Shown: in pieces, positions 44,895 to 54,353 of the stretch
How positions within the stretch are numbered: position 1 is the stretch's first letter
How the letters are laid out: every line of letters begins with the position of its first letter
Assembly: GCA_963575745.1 (NCBI GenBank)
Contig: CAUYUJ010017824.1
Span: 72,808-136,807 of the forward strand
Reading direction: 5' to 3'
DNA: 64,000 nucleotides
Source: Prorocentrum cordatum
Taxonomy: Eukaryota > Sar > Dinophyceae > Prorocentrales > Prorocentraceae
Translations under genes and position numbers: made by a program
Notes under the pieces: model-generated
What the model was told of the DNA's origin: nothing
What the model saw: only the letters and a program-made list of their open reading frames with translations
The model's database searches: none

Positions 44895-47800
44895 ATGGGG
44901 TGGATGCTACCGGTTCTCACGGCTACCTCCATCCAGCTGGTCAGGGATTTTGATGCCATATTTCCCGCCCTCCACTCCTCCTCCCTCCCTACCTGGCATA
45001 GCCTCGCCTTTGACACACCCTACGCGGCTTTTGACTCCGCGGATATATACACCGACGCCAGCGGAGGGGCCTCCAAAGGAGATCTCGCTGGCCCGCCAGC
45101 GTGGGCTTTCTTGGTCTTTGCATGGCTCAACGGCACTCGTCACTTTCTCGGTTTCCTCGGGTGTCCCACACCGGAGCTGACAGGAGCATCGAGAGTCTCT
45201 GCCAAGGCAGAATTCGATGCCGCCACCTGGGCGGCGCTATGGGCCCTTCAGTCCCCGCTTCCTCCCGCCGTTCCTCTCACCTTTCACTCAGACAACATGG
45301 ACGTGGTCTCTACCGCCCAAGGCGGTACTGTGGCCGAGCCACTCATAGAGCACAGAAGTCGCCTTGACAGTCTGTGCAAGGTCCTGGGTCTGAAACGTCG
45401 CTTTACATGGCAGCACGTGCACGGTCACCAGGCAGACCCACTCAACGAAATGGTTGACACGGTAGCCAGACTTTATTCCCTCGCAGTGCTCCCTCCTCCC
45501 ACGCTCCCACCCCTCATGAGTTTTCTCCAGGACAATGCGCACATCCTGGAATGGCTCTGGCTGGAATGCCTCCCCCAGCAACAACGCGCCCTTTACCCGC
45601 CTAACCATCAGGTTAGCCTTAATCCTCCTTTCCCCCCCCGCACCTCGCTCGCAGATGTTTTTCCAGGTCTCTCCGAGGAGGCAGCCCCTATCGCAGACGC
45701 CACCGCATCCTGTTGCCTCAGGCTAGCCTCAGCCAACATTCTCTCTCTCACGCCTGCATCGCGCATCTCCCAAAGAGCCAGACTTACGGGTGTGGCCGTC
45801 AAAGGACGCCTACATCAGTTGGCCGCCGCCTTTCAACGCAATGGGCTCGATGTTATAGGCATGCAAGAAACGCGAGTCAATGCCAAGGGCTCTGGCAAAC
45901 GCCAAGTCCCCCCGTACATAGTTTTTCTGTCAGAGCCGCAAGCTGGTACTCATGCTTGCGGCTGCGCGCTCTGGGTCAACCTTAGCACGCCCGTATTTCC
46001 CAATGCCAAAGGCATCCCCACCTTTCCTATTAAGTCGCATAATGTGCGCATTGTACACCAAGACCCGCGAATCATCGCGGCCGTCATAAGTCAGAACGGC
46101 CTACGTTTCAGCATCCTAGTGGCGCACGCTCACCATTCCGGGCGTCCTCTCCATGAGCAGGCCGCATGGTGGCAGCACCTTCGACACGTGCATGACCATA
46201 TTTTGCCGCAGCCCACTCCCACTCTGGTCCTCATGGACTCCAATGCTGCAGTAGGCACACAAACCTCAGCGGCCATCGGCCCCCAGCATGCGGAGCAGGT
46301 CAACACTGCTGGCTCCTTTTTCCATCGCTTCCTACTCGCCTCAAATCTCTGGCTGCCGGCCACCTTTGTGCCCCACCCTATGGGATCGGGCACATGGATT
46401 TCGCCAGCACGCGACCCCGCCTTCAAACAACACTGGAAGCGCAGGGATTACATAGCTATCCCGATAGGCGCCTCAGCCACTGAGTGCGAGGTCAAGTACT
46501 CCCTTACCTTGGCACTCGCTGTACTAGACCACGCTGCTCCGTGCCTATCTTGCCGATTCAAGCTCAGCTACGCCCAACCGAGGATCAGGGATGCCAGGTC
46601 ATGCGTATCCCGCACGACCCTACAGCGTACCTCGACCCAACGGCCAGGCAGCTTTTTGAAGACACATTTAAGCCTCCCCCCGAACTTTTAACCTTTGACT
46701 TACATGCCTCTGACCACGCGCTCATCCTTGACCGGGAGGCGCGCAACGCCATGCTACAGGCCTTCCCCCAACCCCGCACGGCAACAGGCCGCGCACCTAC
46801 CAACTCCCGCATCTCTATGGCCACCCTCGTGCTTATGGATGCCAGAGCCTTGACCCTCAGTCAGGCCAACACCCTACAACGAGATGCGTGCAACCTTTTC
46901 TTGCGGGTAGCTATCGCGGCTTGGAAGCGATATTTGCGTTCCAGGCAAGCCTTTACCCGTCCCCAAGCCGCCTTGCTCCACCACGACGAGCTCTCGCTGA
47001 TGCCCGCAGTCAATAATGCATTCGCCACGCTTGCGGAGCTCGGCGCTGCCCTGCGCAGCATGCGAGCCAGCATGGCGGGCCCTAACGCCTCCATTAAATG
47101 GAAGCCCCGTATGCGCATGGCCTGCCTGCACCAGTTTTTGGCGGTCTCTCCTATACGCGTTGCTCAAACCCGCTTTCCTCACGGCTGCTCCGCCCCTACC
47201 ATAGGTACCGCATATGCAGCCGCCCTTCACTTACGCGCACGCGCAAGCGCCCTCAGGGCTATCATCCTAGCTCAATTCACGCAGGCAGTCCGTTGCTCCG
47301 TCGACCTGGACGCCTCTTTTCACCTGCAAGGTATTGCCGCCGAAGTGCACGAGGTCTGGCAGACCTCACAACAGCGCACTGCCTTTGCGCGCCTACGCAC
47401 GCTCGGCGTTGGATCCAAAAAGAAGCTACGCACCTCACCCCTACGTATCCTCTCCACAGCAGCGGGCACCTTCGTTGTCGACGCCACTCAGGCTGCCGAC
47501 ACCTGGCTCTCCCATTTTGCCCGACAAGAGCACGGTGCAGTTATCCCGCTCAAACAAGCCAAGGCCTACGATGCTAGTGCATCGTATCTGCCCGCTGACC
47601 TCACTGTGGATGTTCCCCCCCCCCCCCTACTCACTCTTTACCCTAGCGCAAATTGAACGCGCCTATGCCAGGACCCCTGACTCTGCAGCCAGCGTAGACG
47701 GCTTCAAAGGAGCCTTTGTCAAGTCGTTTCACCGCCTACTAGCAAAGCAGTATTACCCGGTCCACCTTAAGGCGCAGTTGCGCCTTGAGGAACCGCTGGC

Positions 47801-50800
47801 CTGGCGGGGAGGATACAACTTCGACATTTTTAAAAGTAAAGGCAACCCAGCCATCATGGCCAACTCTCGCTCAGCAATGGCGCCCCCTCACTTTTCCAAG
47901 CGGCATCGTGCCCTTTTGCGCAAAGAACTGGTAGAATATATCCCTCCCGTGGCAGGCGCCGCCCAGTCTGGCGGCATTGCTGGGCGAGGCACCGACTTTG
48001 CCACGCTCACGGTCCTAGCGCACCAGGCCTATGCGACCAGCCAGCGTATTTCCTCCGCGTACATATTTATAGATGCAGCTTCAGCCTTTTACAGGGCCCT
48101 CCGACAGCTCATTTTTTATTGCGACTCGCAACAAGCTGACTTATATTACCTTGTTTCTTCCCTAGACCTTCCCCAAGAGACAGGTGAGGAGCTAATGCGA
48201 CATTTGCTCTCTGCCCCTCCCATACTGCAGGAGGCTGGCCTCCCCTCGCACCTCCATGCCCAAATCTCGGCTGCATACGAGCACACCTGGGCTTTCTACC
48301 CTGGCGCCTCAGGGGTAGCTCTCACGCTCCGCGGCACCATTCCAGGGCAGCAGCTCGGGGACGTTCTTTTCAACTTCCTCATGGCCCGAGCTAATAACGA
48401 AGCTGTTAAACAGCTCACAGACTCACCGCTTGCCCATCTTATCCTCAAGGTCCAGGTGGACAAAGCTGCTCCACGATCTTTTTACGCTCACCACAAGGAC
48501 AGCCTGGCCTCCTCCGATACGGATGTGCACCACTACCTGGACTCGTGCTTTTTCGACGATGGTGCCTATGCCTTCCTCGGGCCCACTAAAGAGCTTTTCG
48601 ACGCCATGCCCGTGCCAATGGCCATCATAGTCGAGGCCTACGCACTCTCCGGTATCAAGCTCAATTTTCAAGTTAACAAAACTATGTGCCTTTTTCAGTT
48701 TAGAGGGGAAGCCTCCACATCCCTTCGCCGCAAGCTCTGGGACCCCCAAGGGCTCAATGGGCAAATGTTAGTCTCACCTGCCCTCGGGCATACGCCATTC
48801 TCTCTTCACTTCGCCAGAATATACACATACCTAGGCACGCATTTGGACGAAAAGGGCAGTATAGGCCCCGAGCTCGCCCACAGGCGATCGGAGGCGGCCC
48901 CCAGTTGGCGCAATCTTGCTCGTCAATTTTTGCGCCACTCCTCCAGTACGTGGCTACACGAGCACCTGCACTTACTGGACTCCCTTATCCTTTCCTCCCG
49001 TCTCTTCAATGCCGCAGTCTGGCCGTTGCTCACTGGACCGCAAATCGTCACCCTCCAGGGAGAGTTCATGCGAATGTACAGGCGCTTGCTCCACCTCCCA
49101 AGGTGCGACAGCACAGCAGAGCGTGACTCCTTTGTCTTGGCCAAAGTCTGCAGACCCCCCCTACCGCAGATATTTAGTGCTATGCGGCTGCGCCTCTTTG
49201 GCCGTCTCCTCCGCACGGGACCTCCGCACCTCATCTCCCTCCTTGCCACGCTCGCCGCAGACGTCCCAGACTCATGGCTCGCTCTGGCACAGAAGGACTT
49301 ACAATGGCTGGGCGATGTTTCCGCCAATCTCGCTCAAATGCCCTCGCCAGTTACTCACCTGGACCAATGGGAGGCCCTTGCCCTCCAATCCCACACCGGA
49401 TGGAAGCGTCGAGTTCGCAATGCCCTAACAGCGGGGGCCCAGCATTTCGCACGCGCAGCACTCGCCGAGGCCGCAGCTAAGCACTTCTTTGCCATTTCCG
49501 TGCCCTGTGGGACCCCCCTGCCGACGGACCATGCACAGCATCCGATCGAGCAGCAACGCCTGGCAGCGCACCACCCATCTGTGCTCACCTGCCCATGGTG
49601 CCCGCGCACATTTCTCAAATTTCGGGGGCTCAAGCAGCATGTTGCCCAGGTGCACTGGACCTTGTCCCATCGGGTCAAAGGCCTGGTACCCGACACCGCG
49701 GTTTGCCCTGCCTGCAGCCTCCCTTTTGGCTCCCGTGCCAGTCTCATGCAACATCTCTGTTTTGACTCCTTCATCTGTGCTCTCTACCTTCTTTGTCACT
49801 CCCAGCGCCTTCCACAGGAGCAAATCGCCTCGCTGGCCATGCAACGTTGCGAAAATGCCAAGCTCCAAGTGAAATCAGGAGTAGGACGCTGGCGGGTGGC
49901 ATTACCGGCACATCGTGCCAAGCGCGCTACCACCCAGCACTATCGAGACTTCGCCAAGCACCTATCGCAAGCGGACGCTCGCGCCATAATGGCAGTTACC
50001 GACTACGCGCTAGACCCAGCAGCCGTTTCACTGCTTTTTCCCGCCGACGTGCCTCCGCCGCAGCCTCCTCCTCTCCCTGCGCTGCCTGAATGGCCATTTC
50101 AACCGCAAGACTACACCGGTCTAGCGACCAATGACATTCCAGCGCGCATCAGGCGCAAGGAAATCTTTTTTCTCAACCTCTTTTCTGGCCGCAGGCGCGA
50201 AGGGGATATCCAGCACCACCTGGAATCATTCGCGCCCACTCCCTCGCTTGAGGTTCACATACTGTCGGTCGACATTGCCATCGACCCCGACACAGGCGAT
50301 CTCACTAAGTCGGAGACCATCAAGCTATGGCAGCACCATACTTACGCTGGCAGAGTGGTTGTTTCAGGCGGCGGCCCGCCTTGCGAAACGTTTTGCGCGG
50401 CCCGCTGGAAACCCAACGGGCCCCCGCCGTTACGCACTATCGACCATTACTGGGGCATCCCCAACGCTACGCCCAAGCAATCCCGCCAATTGCAGATAGC
50501 CAACTTGCTTCTCGCTTCGTTGGTCCTATTATTTGCCGCGCACCTAGACATGGGCACCTTGGCCTGGATGGAACATCCATGCCCTGCGCACTGGGAACCC
50601 AGAGCGCAGCCCAGCTGGATATGGAGGCCCCTAATGGCCTTGGCTGCTGCCCCGGCTGTCCGCACCACTGACTTCGACCAGTGCATGTTTCAACCGTCTT
50701 GCCGTCCTCCTAGCGAATTCGGCAAGGCCCCCACGCGCTTGCTATCGCTCCGCCTCCCTTCTCTCCCCGCGCTCCTACTCAACCGCCCCCAAGGGGCCAA

Positions 50801-51476
50801 GTGCACGCACCCACGGGGGGCGCATCGCACACTCTTAGGCAAGGACGAGAATGACCGCTTTTTCACGGCAGACAAAAAGACCTATCCTTCTGCCCTTTGC
50901 GAATGCCTCGCCCAGGCCATATACCAGGACGTCATTTTGCCATTTGTTGAAGACCCACAGGACCTTCCCCCCCAGGCGGACCCTGCCATTCTGGCCCCAC
51001 TCCTCCGTTTCTCCGCATCTATGACTAGCGATTTTTGGCTAGGTCCTGACTTCGCTGACCCCTCTGCCCCTCGCACCCGAGCTAAAGTGGATGGGGAGCT
51101 GGATCGCTTCCGCAGGCTTTTGGCTCCGACCAGGCCCTCCGAGCCGTGGCGCCGCCATAGCGACCTCCCATCGGAGGCTCCCGAGACGCCTGGCCCTGCC
51201 GATCAGGACTCGGAGGCGGAACAAGAGGCCACGCATTTTTTGGGCACAGCCCCCATTTTTCCCTCCACTCTCCCTCCGCCGCCGCCCCCACCCTCTCTAA
51301 CTCTGGATCAGAAAAGGCGCATCCAGTGCAATCGGGACCGGGCCAGACAAATCAGGGCCGAGCGCGCCCGCCAAGCGGCGCGCCCCGTCCCGCTCACTGG
51401 CATTTCCTTCTCTCACATGCGGCATCCTGCTTCCCCCGCCCCGCAGGACTTCAACGCCGACATCTTCGACATTTAG
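44895..51476 (+). CDS. Retrotransposon ORF2, copy B: RNase H, APE endonuclease, RT, zinc fingers, C5-MTase-like domain (2193 aa, two frameshifts)
   Basis: Residue numbers are from ATG 44895; the frame also opens at GTG 44847, overlapping the ORF1 stop. RNase H at about 45-195: YTDASGG (D54), AKAEFDAA (E106), FHSDN (D133), NEMVDTVA (D188). APE-type endonuclease at 275-550: ASAN (N281), GMQETR (E325), LMDSN (D448), RRDYI (D518), LDHAAP (D545, H546). RT at about 930-1330: IFIDAASAFYRA (D1060), PGQQLGDVLFN, FFDDGAYA (D1221, D1222). C2H2-like fingers: CPWC (C1566) with KQHVAQVH, and CPAC near 1609. Methyltransferase-like domain at 1755-2010: LNLFSGRRREGD, ILSVDIAI, GGGPPCETF (C1830), MEHPCP (E1893). 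Two slips that cancel, a missing T near 46563 and 13 rather than 12 C at 47615-47627, interrupt the frame. Makes and integrates cDNA by target-primed reverse transcription; the last domain's role is unknown. Confidence 0.85.
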
Positions 51477-51487
51477 GCAGGCGGCTC

Positions 51488-52570
51488 ATGTCCAGAAGGC
51501 CGCGGGTGCTGGTGCCTCGAGAGGCCAGACCCAGGCACCCGCCACCGGGCCAATTTCGCTCCGCCTCAGCTCCTCCCCCCCTGCTCTCACCTGCCCACTT
51601 CGCCCAGGTAGCCAAAGCAGTGCAGCGCTCCCTGTCCAGCACTCCCTCAGCCTCAGGTCCCCCACGCCCACCTGGCGATTTCAACGGCCCCCCTGTGGGA
51701 CGCGGCAGGCACATCTATGGAGCCACCTTTCATCCTCCGCCACCTCCGCGCGCCCTACCCCCCTTGCCTCCTCCTGATCATCCCATAGTGAAGGCCAAAG
51801 CCGCCATTCCGGAAGGCTGGATCGGCCAGGCCGCCTCTCCTTTTTCTCCACCCCTTGCTGCGCGTCCCTCACCTCCACCTCCGCGCGAATCCCGTAAAGT
51901 TGCCGCCCCCCACAGGCGCCAGCCGCGCAGGGCCTCCAGCTCGCCAGCGCTTCCTAGAAGGCTTGCGCAGGTAGACGACGCCTCATATTCCTCGGTCTCT
52001 TCCCCTTTTCCCCCGCAGGATTCTCCGGAGCCAGCTGAACAGCCAGCAGCGCCCCGCGCCTCTGCCACTCGCAAGCGCAAGCAGGTCTCCTTTACAGACG
52101 AATTCACGGCCAAAGCCCCTAGGGTGGCCTACAATTCGCGCCGAAGCACGGAGCCGCGCAAGAGTGCACTCAAGCAGCCTGCGCCACAGCGCCGTGGACC
52201 AGCCGAGGCTCAAAGCAGCCCGCAGGAATTCCACGGCCCGGCCTCGCCTCCAGCCTCTCCTCCTCCAAGGCACCATAAGGCTCGCAAGTCTCACCGCGCT
52301 GCCCATGCTGCTCCGCGCCCGCACTCGCCTGCCGAAGCGCCAGACGCAGCATCGGACGAGCAGCGCAGTACAGTTCTCAAGGCGCACGAGAATAGGATTG
52401 CCCAGCTCAAAGAGGAGCACAGGCAGGACCAGCTCCGCATCGACAGGATACACAGAGAGCGCCTCAAGCTTCAGTTAAGAGAAGGCGAAAGCCTCTCGCA
52501 TTGCGGTCAGCGTCTCTCGCCCAGGCGGCCGCGCAAGCCTCATGAAGGAGGCGATGCCGCCAGGCGTTAA
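51488..52570 (+). CDS. Retrotransposon ORF3, copy B, 360 aa, Pro/Arg-rich coiled-coil protein
   Basis: Starts at the ATG 11 nt after the ORF2 stop and ends TAA 52568. A longer open frame upstream overlaps ORF2 but lacks protein-like content. The protein is rich in Pro, Ser, Arg and Ala, with basic stretches (ATRKRKQVSF, PRRHHKARKSHRAAH-type) and a C-terminal charged coiled coil (HENRIAQLKEEHRQDQLRID, followed by heptad-like RERLKLQLREGE). It is highly basic overall and probably binds nucleic acid. No family recognised. It is intact here but broken in copy A by a T-rich insert, which argues that this copy is the more recent or better kept. Confidence 0.65.
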   Translation: MSRRPRVLVPREARPRHPPPGQFRSASAPPPLLSPAHFAQVAKAVQRSLSSTPSASGPPRPPGDFNGPPVGRGRHIYGATFHPPPPPRALPPLPPPDHPIVKAKAAIPEGWIGQAASPFSPPLAARPSPPPPRESRKVAAPHRRQPRRASSSPALPRRLAQVDDASYSSVSSPFPPQDSPEPAEQPAAPRASATRKRKQVSFTDEFTAKAPRVAYNSRRSTEPRKSALKQPAPQRRGPAEAQSSPQEFHGPASPPASPPPRHHKARKSHRAAHAAPRPHSPAEAPDAASDEQRSTVLKAHENRIAQLKEEHRQDQLRIDRIHRERLKLQLREGESLSHCGQRLSPRRPRKPHEGGDAARR

Positions 52571-52664
52571 GCTTACGCCATGCAGCTGTAATTCAGCCCA
52601 GGCCTACCTCTTCCCTCCTCTCCCTCTCGCAGCTTCCTTTCCTTCGTTTCTCCCCCCACAGGCC

Positions 52665-53369
52665 ATGATGCGCGAGCTCAGCACCTTGGGCAACGCCGAC
52701 GCAGACGAGGACATGCCCGCTGCTGAAGCGGCCCCGGGGAGGCACCTAGAGTTGCTCCGCATTATGGAGCGGCTGCCCCCAGACTTTCGTAGCGCATGGC
52801 CCTTTTGGGAGTACCTGGCTGAGCGGCTTCTCCTGGCCCACCAGCAAGTCTACCGCTTTCTCAGCGGCGGCTCGAGGCGCCACGCTCTCTTACTGTCTCC
52901 TACCGCTGTGTACCAGCCTGCCTCGGTACCCCAATGGCAAGCTACATGGCAGCTCGAGAGCGGGCCGCCTGCTTTGCCACACGCCCGCGCTACCGTAGGC
53001 CCCGAGCTCCACATGGACTTGCCCGATGTCGCTAATCACACAATCGAGCGGTGGTATGGGCGTTGGTGCGAGGCCAACTCTCCCAACTTACTCCACATTT
53101 ATCCTCATCGCGCAGCGGGTGAAGGCCCCTATGCTGCCCGTTTCTCACCCGCTATAAGTTTGGTCACTGTCTACGTGCCCGACCAGATTTTTCTGGACCT
53201 CCTCCACACGGGGGCCTGGGAACAGCCTGCTCTCATCCCTCAACGTCTTTTGGAGGATGCAGCGGCTGGCAGCCCCATCCTAATAGACTTCCAGGCCATG
53301 ATCCTGGTGCGGCCATTTTGCCTTCCGTTGTCCTACCTCTCTCGAATCCTCCGCCTCCCTGAACCATAG
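52665..53369 (+). CDS. Retrotransposon ORF4, copy B, 234 aa
   Basis: Begins ATG ATG CGC GAG CTC, immediately after an acceptor-like sequence (CTCCCCCCACAGGCC), and ends TAG 53367. An upstream in-frame ATG at 52542 overlaps the end of ORF3, but the translation between is not protein-like, so 52665 is preferred. Contains LPPDFRSAWPFWEYLAERLL, HQQVYRFLSGGSR, DVANHTIERWYGRW and ISLVTVYVPDQIFLDLLHTG. The mix of aromatic and hydrophobic patches suggests a folded globular protein without membrane segments. No family recognised. Copy A carries the same gene with a 1-base deletion. Confidence 0.65.
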   Translation: MMRELSTLGNADADEDMPAAEAAPGRHLELLRIMERLPPDFRSAWPFWEYLAERLLLAHQQVYRFLSGGSRRHALLLSPTAVYQPASVPQWQATWQLESGPPALPHARATVGPELHMDLPDVANHTIERWYGRWCEANSPNLLHIYPHRAAGEGPYAARFSPAISLVTVYVPDQIFLDLLHTGAWEQPALIPQRLLEDAAAGSPILIDFQAMILVRPFCLPLSYLSRILRLPEP

Positions 53370-53380
53370 CCCCTCAGGCC

Positions 53381-53803
53381 ATGCCGACCCCAGATGCGCA
53401 GCACCTGCCGCAGTTCGAGCACGGCGACGCCCGCTGCGCCCCCACTGAGGCCGTGCCACCGCAGCCTACAGTCGTACAGTGGCTGGCAGTGATCACGGCA
53501 GGTCATATTCCGCTCTGGTCTCCACTGCCCATCAATGTAGGGCTCCTAATGGAGCACTTTCACGGGCAGGAGACCCGGCTGCCATCTTCAGTGGAGAGGC
53601 CGCGCTTTTTTCACCTCCCCATTCTTCAGGAGATCGATGCACGGTCCATTTTATTCGGCACGGGCATACCTTTTCGCACCGGCCTTTCGCTGCGGGTCAA
53701 CATGCGCAGCGGAACCATCCTCATCCCTATCGACTCAGCACCGGGCCAAGCATGCATCAGTCGGCCCATCAGGAGGGTCCTCCTCACCCAGGCGCACGCA
53801 TAA
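53381..53803 (+). CDS. Retrotransposon ORF5, copy B, 140 aa
   Basis: The ATG at 53381 lies 11 nt after the ORF4 stop in the context CCCCTCAGGCCATG, the same CAGGCCATG context as ORF4. Ends TAA 53801. Contains a beta-strand-like region (VVQWLAVITAGHIPLWSPLP), an 11-residue stretch absent from copy A (HGQETRLPSS) and RPRFFHLPILQEIDARSILF, then SGTILIPIDSAPGQ. No known domain, no signal peptide, no clear membrane helix. Conserved between copies with an in-frame indel only. Confidence 0.62.
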   Translation: MPTPDAQHLPQFEHGDARCAPTEAVPPQPTVVQWLAVITAGHIPLWSPLPINVGLLMEHFHGQETRLPSSVERPRFFHLPILQEIDARSILFGTGIPFRTGLSLRVNMRSGTILIPIDSAPGQACISRPIRRVLLTQAHA

Positions 53804-53900
53804 GCCAGTTAGGTTTCACTCATATCTGGCCGTTGGCTTATGGGCTATTTCTTTTCGCTCCTTCCGCACTCCCCCTCCTCTCAGCGCGCGCAACGCAGCC

Positions 53901-54353
53901 ATGGTTCCTGCGGGCGGGCGCGCTTCGGCGGCGACTGAGGGGGCCACGCCCCCGCAGGGGGCCGCGGCCGAGCCCGGCAGGGCGCCGCCCAACGCGCTGG
54001 AGCTCTTCGGCCTATCAGGCGACACGCAGTCGGGCTCGGCATGGCAGGGCTCCCAGTACACGGCCGCCACCAGGGAGTTCAAAAAATGGTGGCCAGCTAC
54101 GTACCCTGGCGAGTGGAAGATGCCGAACGGCATGCTCTACCCGTTCGTGTGGAAGCTCAAGTCGCTCGACGTCATCGACGGCCAGGTCGTCGAAACTTGG
54201 GACTGGGAATGGATAGAGGCTCCAGGCTTGGCGACCATCTCAGAGGTCGAGACCATGCTGCTGGACCACTTCAGCCAGCAGCAGGCCGCCGCGCAGGAGG
54301 CCCGGGCGCGAGCGGCGGCGTCGGCGGCCGCGCGGCAGCCGCGCGGTGCATGA
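53901..54353 (+). CDS. Retrotransposon ORF6, copy B, 150 aa, Trp-rich core
   Basis: ATG 53901 follows a pyrimidine tract ending CTCCTCTCAG about 18 nt upstream. Ends TGA 54351. Residues about 30-110 form the conserved part: NALELFGLSGDTQSGSAWQG, REFKKWWPATYPGEWKM, VVETWDWEWIEAPG, ISEVETMLLDHFSQQ. The C-terminus is an alanine-rich helix (AAAQEARARAAASAAARQ). The many tryptophans and the acidic/aromatic pattern suggest a small folded protein. No family recognised. Copy A has a 2-base deletion near its start. Confidence 0.62.
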   Translation: MVPAGGRASAATEGATPPQGAAAEPGRAPPNALELFGLSGDTQSGSAWQGSQYTAATREFKKWWPATYPGEWKMPNGMLYPFVWKLKSLDVIDGQVVETWDWEWIEAPGLATISEVETMLLDHFSQQQAAAQEARARAAASAAARQPRGA

